DNA of 64,000 nt, from contig JAJEKV010000124.1 in NCBI GenBank assembly GCA_021234155.1, positions 248,001 through 312,000 on the forward strand, in the 5' to 3' direction. The position numbers were made by a program, and so were the translations under genes. Of the stretch, positions 60,801 to 64,000 are shown piece after piece. Each line of letters begins with the position of its first letter. The stretch's first letter is position 1. The notes under the pieces were generated by a model. That model did not search any database, was not told the DNA's origin, and saw only the letters and a program-made list of their open reading frames with translations. Origin of the DNA: Isoetes taiwanensis. Its lineage: Eukaryota; Streptophyta; Lycopodiopsida; Isoetales; Isoetaceae.

Positions 60801-61071
60801 CAGCCGAGCCGCACACACTTGCCCTGAATCAAACAAGGCCGGGGACCTTGCAAGGCCGTCTCATTAGAGGGGAGAGTCCGAACCCCAAGAGGCGAGCCCC
60901 AAAAAGTTTCCCAAGGTAGCCTTTCCTGGCAGCGCTCCCCCCGGGGGCCGTACGCTAAAGACCACACTCCCGGATCTCGGTTCCCCTATCCGACCATTGA
61001 ATCCTTCGTTCAAGGGCCCTCGTTCGATAAGGGCCAAAAAAATCCAACATCCGTCCCGAGAACTTATCAAA
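57858..61071. repeat. GC-rich tandem array, unit ~1.13 kb, 2.8 copies
   Basis: ATTCGAC starts units at 57858, 58999 and 60125 (spacings 1141 and 1126). The third unit stops at about 61071 after AAACCGCC, lacking the last ~190 bases. Shared landmarks are GACTACGAGTGTGTTGGACA, GGACTTGGCCGATAAGATGC and GTGTTTGCATTAGAACGGTC. Units differ mostly by 1-4-base indels in GC-rich runs, so short ORFs are not conserved between units. I could not assign it to rDNA or to any coding family. Confidence 0.9.
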
Positions 61072-61578
61072 CCGCCACCCCTGTGCTCAAACATGCCACC
61101 CCCAGTGCTCAAACATTCGTAAGTAGTAGCAATAGAAGATTGGTTAAATCCGGAATGCGATTTTGACTGCATATATGGCTCGGGAATGTCCAAATTAGCA
61201 TAAGGACAAACTTTCATGACCATCGATGAAAAAAAAAAGGCACCAAAAATTAAAAGTGTTAGACGTCGCCAGAACAAAATACGCCACGCACCGCCGCATG
61301 CGATGTTAAACCGTATATACGATTTTGAAATCGTATATACGATTTCAAAATTACGTCGCATGCGACGTCGCGACGTCGCATGCGACGCCGTGTGTTTTTT
61401 ACAGTCCCGCGGGCCGTCTTTTCCGGGACCATTCCTAGGCTTCCTTCTATCGACTATTTTGGGCGATCTTTCTACATCACGACCTTGAACGACTTGCAAG
61501 CACTCTTTTTAAGGTTAGTAGATCATGGTTTTTGGATTGAATGGTTTTTTGGATTGAATGATTTAGTGTAGATTTTAA

Positions 61579-61930
61579 ATTTTTTTTTCTATCTCTTTCC
61601 TTCTTTTTCTTCTTCTTGTTTCTTCATTCTTCTTCTTTTTCCTTCTTTCCTCATTTCTTTCTTCGATTTTTCCCTTATTTCACTCTTCCATTCTTCTATC
61701 TTCTTCCATTTCATTCTCTTATTTCTTCCATTCTTCTCTTTCTTCCCCTAATTTCTTTTTTCTCCTCTTTCCCCTTCTCTTCTTTCTCCCACGCTTCTCT
61801 TCTTCTTTGATTCATTCATTTTTTTTCTTTCTTGTTTTACTATTTCTTCATCTTCTTCTTTTTTTTTTTTGTTTCTTCTTCGACCTTTTTTTCCGTTGTT
61901 CTTATTCTTCTAACTCTTTGTTGCTTTCTA
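61579..61930 (+). repeat. Pyrimidine-rich tract
   Basis: About 350 bases almost wholly C and T on the plus strand, built of TTC, TTCTT and CTTTCC words. It is not a simple microsatellite. Confidence 0.85.
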
Positions 61931-62035
61931 TTTCGATTTGGACCCGTCAGGATCTTGTTACACACGTCCTTCTTTTGGTAAGTTGATCGCGCTTGCATTT
62001 TATTTTTATAATTTTAAGCAGGTTAAAAAAAATTG

Positions 62036-62340
62036 ATGGAGTGGCTTGTTCAAGGGCACCTGGCGGCTCCACCTAGAGTGGGGAGGACCATGTACCCGGT
62101 TCAAGTCCACTTCACTACGATCATATATTTTTTAGGTTAAGGAGTGGCTTGTTCAAGGGCACGCCCGGCCCACCTAGAGTGGAGAGGGCCACGTGCCGGT
62201 TCAAGTCCACGACCACTTGTTATTTTTTAGGTTTAAAATAAAATTGTAGTGGCTTGTTCAAGGGCACGGTAGGGCTCCACTACAGTGGAGACTCCACCGG
62301 TGTTCGGGTCCAAGTCGACTTTTCTTGTAATTCTTAGGTA
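62036..62340 (+). repeat. Three tandem tRNA-like units, ~104 bp each
   Basis: Units start GTGGCTTGTTCAAGGGCAC at 62041, 62144 and 62249. Units 1 and 2 carry GGTTCAAGTCC, a near-perfect RNA polymerase III B box, 57 and 54 bases downstream (62098 and 62198). Unit 3 has a diverged version (GGGTCCAAGTCG). The start resembles the D-arm region of class II tRNAs (GTGGCCGAGTGGTTAAGGC). I cannot fold a full tRNA. Confidence 0.6.
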
Positions 62341-62400
62341 GAGGTGGCCAAATCTAGCTTATAACCCTAAAGCGTATGTTAGCCAACTCTAGCTTTTAAT

Positions 62401-62840
62401 CCGACTAATCCGCATTTGGAAGGGGCTCATTTCGATGATGGGGAGCTGCTTCAAAAAAAGAAGGTACATGACCTAGTCATAGTCTTATTTTTATTCTTTT
62501 GTTTTGTGTTAATCTATCGATTTATAGAAAAGGCAAAGAGTGATTGCAAAATTGAAGTCGAATGCCAAAAAATTGGGGGGCGATTGGTCAAAGATCCCTA
62601 AACCACTTAATCTGTCCATAAGGAAGATATCAAGGTATTTGTTATTTGTTGCCATTCGTTCAATTCGAAATAAGACATTTAACTTGTCATGTTGTATTCC
62701 TTGCAATCAGATCACTTTCGAATGTGCAAAGGATTCCAAGAAAAAACATCTGCCTCACGGACTGCCAAGGCAACTTCAAGCAAACGAATTCCGTCTCACT
62801 TGGGTTCTGGCGGCCGAAAAGGCTTTTTACATAGATTCGT
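62401..62840 (+). other. Exon-like segments inside the CACTA-like element (captured gene fragment)
   Basis: 62416-62463 reads GAHFDDGELLQKKK up to a GTACAT donor. After an acceptor near 62528 comes KRQRVIAKLKSNAKKLGGDW then SKIPKPLNLSIRKIS, to a donor near 62635. After an acceptor near 62710 comes ITFECAKDSKKKHLPHGLPR then QLQANEFRLTWVLAAEKAF, to a GTAAGT donor near 62840. Exon and intron structure kept inside a transposon suggests a captured host gene piece. The gene is not recognised. Confidence 0.45.
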
Positions 62841-63437
62841 AAGTGCTATAAACTCTTAGTTCACGTTAACTTTCAATGTCATTGTCTAATATTGGTCGTA
62901 TTGTTATAGAATTGGCTATATGGGTTTTCCCCTAACAGGGAACGCGTAAAGATAGCCACTACTCGCCTCTTGCCTCTTGTATATGATATTGTAACTAACT
63001 ATTAAAATTCTTTCCTTTTTATTAATTTTTTTTTTAATTTTTTTTTCGTACACCACGTCGCACGCGACGTCACGTCGCATTCAACGTGTGAGCGACGTCT
63101 GAGTCACGTCTGCGTGACGTCTGAGCGACGCCTGCCGACGTCGCATGCGACGCACATGCGACGTGTCTGCAACGACGTCTGTGCGACGTCTGTGCGACGA
63201 CGTCAGACGTCGTATAGATGTCGCTCAGACGTCGCTATAGACGTCGCTAAATGACCCTTTTCTTGTTGTGAGAAAGTTTGCCTATAGTAAAAACCTACTT
63301 GCATGTAACTATTTTGATTTGCATCTGATTGTTTTTTCTTCAGATTTTGCTTCCATCTACTCTACATCTCCCCTTGATTCTGAATCAAGTGTTTACATTT
63401 CTTATTTGCTTATGATCCCAATTGTGTCAATGCAGAT

Positions 63438-64000
63438 ATGGGTAGTATCAAGAAAGCAAGAAGTAAAACTGCAGGTAAACTAAACAATTCATGTTTCGTG
63501 CACTATGCTTAAGTTCTGAATATAGAAAAATCTTATGTTGTAAGTGAAAAGAAGGATGTTGGGAAGGGATTGCATTTACCATTCTCAAACATCCCAATTG
63601 ATGAACCTGGCACAAAAGATGCTGCTGCTATCGATGTCGGAAGTCCATCTACATCACCTTTGAGAATTGCAACAACTCATAAGCAATCAGTGTAGGATTT
63701 GGAGACCGAGGGGTACTTGGATAAAACTTCAGAAATTCTGGAAGGTAGGGTGATTGCATTCTGATTACATTCTGATTGTATATGTTGTACTAGAGTTCAC
63801 TAATGTTCAATATTTTGCAGCAGAGGTTGTTTCCCAAAAAGAGATCCCACCTGTTGAAGCCGAGCTGCTATTATTGCAGCAACAAGCTGAAAGCCCAGAA
63901 AGTAATTCTCTCTCCTTTTCAGGGTTTCTTTTTTTTTTTTTGTATTTTGAAGTTACGTTGACATGTTTGTAGATAAAATTACTGAAGATGTTGGTGACGA
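63438..64000 (+). CDS. 5' exons of an unrecognised host gene, running off the window
   Basis: Four exons join in phase: 63436-63474 (ATG at 63438; MGSIKKARSKTA), 63526-63744 (KSYVVSEKKDVGKGLHLPFS, then SNIPIDEPGTKDAAAIDVGS), 63821-63901 (EVVSQKEIPPVEAELLLLQQ) and 63973-64000 onward (KITEDVGD). All three introns are GT-AG and each junction restores a codon, which is hard to get by chance. One in-frame TAG (63693-63695) interrupts exon 2, so this is a pseudogene, a sequencing error, or that part is spliced differently. The product is a basic then acidic low-complexity N-terminus with no visible domain. The CACTA-like element ends 167 bases upstream of the start, in the 5' region of this gene. 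Confidence 0.5.

Larger units (their letters stand above)
61241..63271. mobile_element. CACTA-like DNA transposon, apparently non-autonomous
   Basis: The right end, read inward on the minus strand, is CACAACAAGAAAAGGGTCAT then TTAGCGACGTC, close to the plant CACTA consensus CACTACAAGAAAA followed by AGCGACG subterminal repeats. The left end is weaker: CACCAAAAATTAAAAGTGTT then AGACGTCGCC at 61241. The flanking trinucleotides are AGG and AGA, an imperfect 3-bp duplication. Both ends carry dense GACGTC/GCGACG motifs (61261-61390 and 63050-63250). The interior contains a ~350-base pyrimidine-rich tract, a tRNA-like triplet and exon-like segments. No transposase was seen. The right end is firm; the left end is inference. 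Confidence 0.65.

Noticed and set aside
57858-61071. Ribosomal DNA or organellar insertion
   Set aside because: I recognise no conserved rRNA segment, and unit length and content do not match 5S or 45S repeats.
61616-61810. Phe/Ser/Leu-rich ORF resembling a membrane protein
   Set aside because: It is the translation of a pyrimidine-rich low-complexity tract.
62036-62340. Calling true tRNA genes
   Set aside because: The B box is good but the A-box region is diverged and I could not form acceptor and anticodon arms.

Overview
The window looks like nuclear DNA of a land plant with a transposon-rich genome. The evidence is a plant-type SULTR sulfate transporter, remnants of plant PPR and LRR-receptor genes, a plant QALGGH-type C2H2 zinc finger, a CACTA transposon end of the plant type, and several L1-like LINE families. 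A fern, lycophyte or other non-model plant is my guess; the sequence does not fix the species. No bacterial-style operon, CRISPR array or rRNA gene is visible.

Layout: 1-5.25 kb holds three minus-strand LINE copies (family A), each bordered by (GA)n microsatellite. 6.1-6.8 kb is a 350-bp tandem duplication. 8.0-10.2 kb is an intact, intronless sulfate transporter gene, the best candidate for a working host gene. 10.5-24.9 kb contains a large direct duplication (copy A 10.5-16.6 kb, copy B 19.6-24.9 kb), with a PPR-gene remnant in each copy. Copy A carries a 2.4-kb LTR-like insertion with a clean 5-bp target duplication; copy B carries a 1.7-kb insertion that may be Mutator-like. Between the copies (16.9-19.1 kb, minus strand) lies a spliced gene for a tyrosine recombinase that resembles Crypton/DUF3504 proteins. 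I regard it as the most unusual item here.

26.7-29.2 kb is a minus-strand LINE (family B), abutted at 29.2-33.9 kb by a plus-strand LINE of another family (C). 33.9-44.7 kb is mostly non-coding, with decayed LRR, PPR and zinc-finger fragments. 44.7-49.6 kb is a second family C LINE with exact 12-bp target duplications. 51.5-57.0 kb holds two more family B copies in opposite orientation. 57.86-61.07 kb is a GC-rich tandem array of a ~1.13-kb unit. 61.2-63.3 kb is a CACTA-like element with GACGTC-rich ends, apparent captured exons and a tandem tRNA-like triplet. 63.4-64.0 kb is the start of a multi-exon host gene running off the window.

The elements share some machinery. All family A and B LINE 3' ends that I can see keep a short hairpin, AGRCC-loop-GGYCU, with covarying base pairs. 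This suggests one reverse-transcriptase recognition structure shared by two diverged families. Family A appears to insert into (GA)n tracts. All calls come from reading the sequence and translating by eye; no database search was possible.
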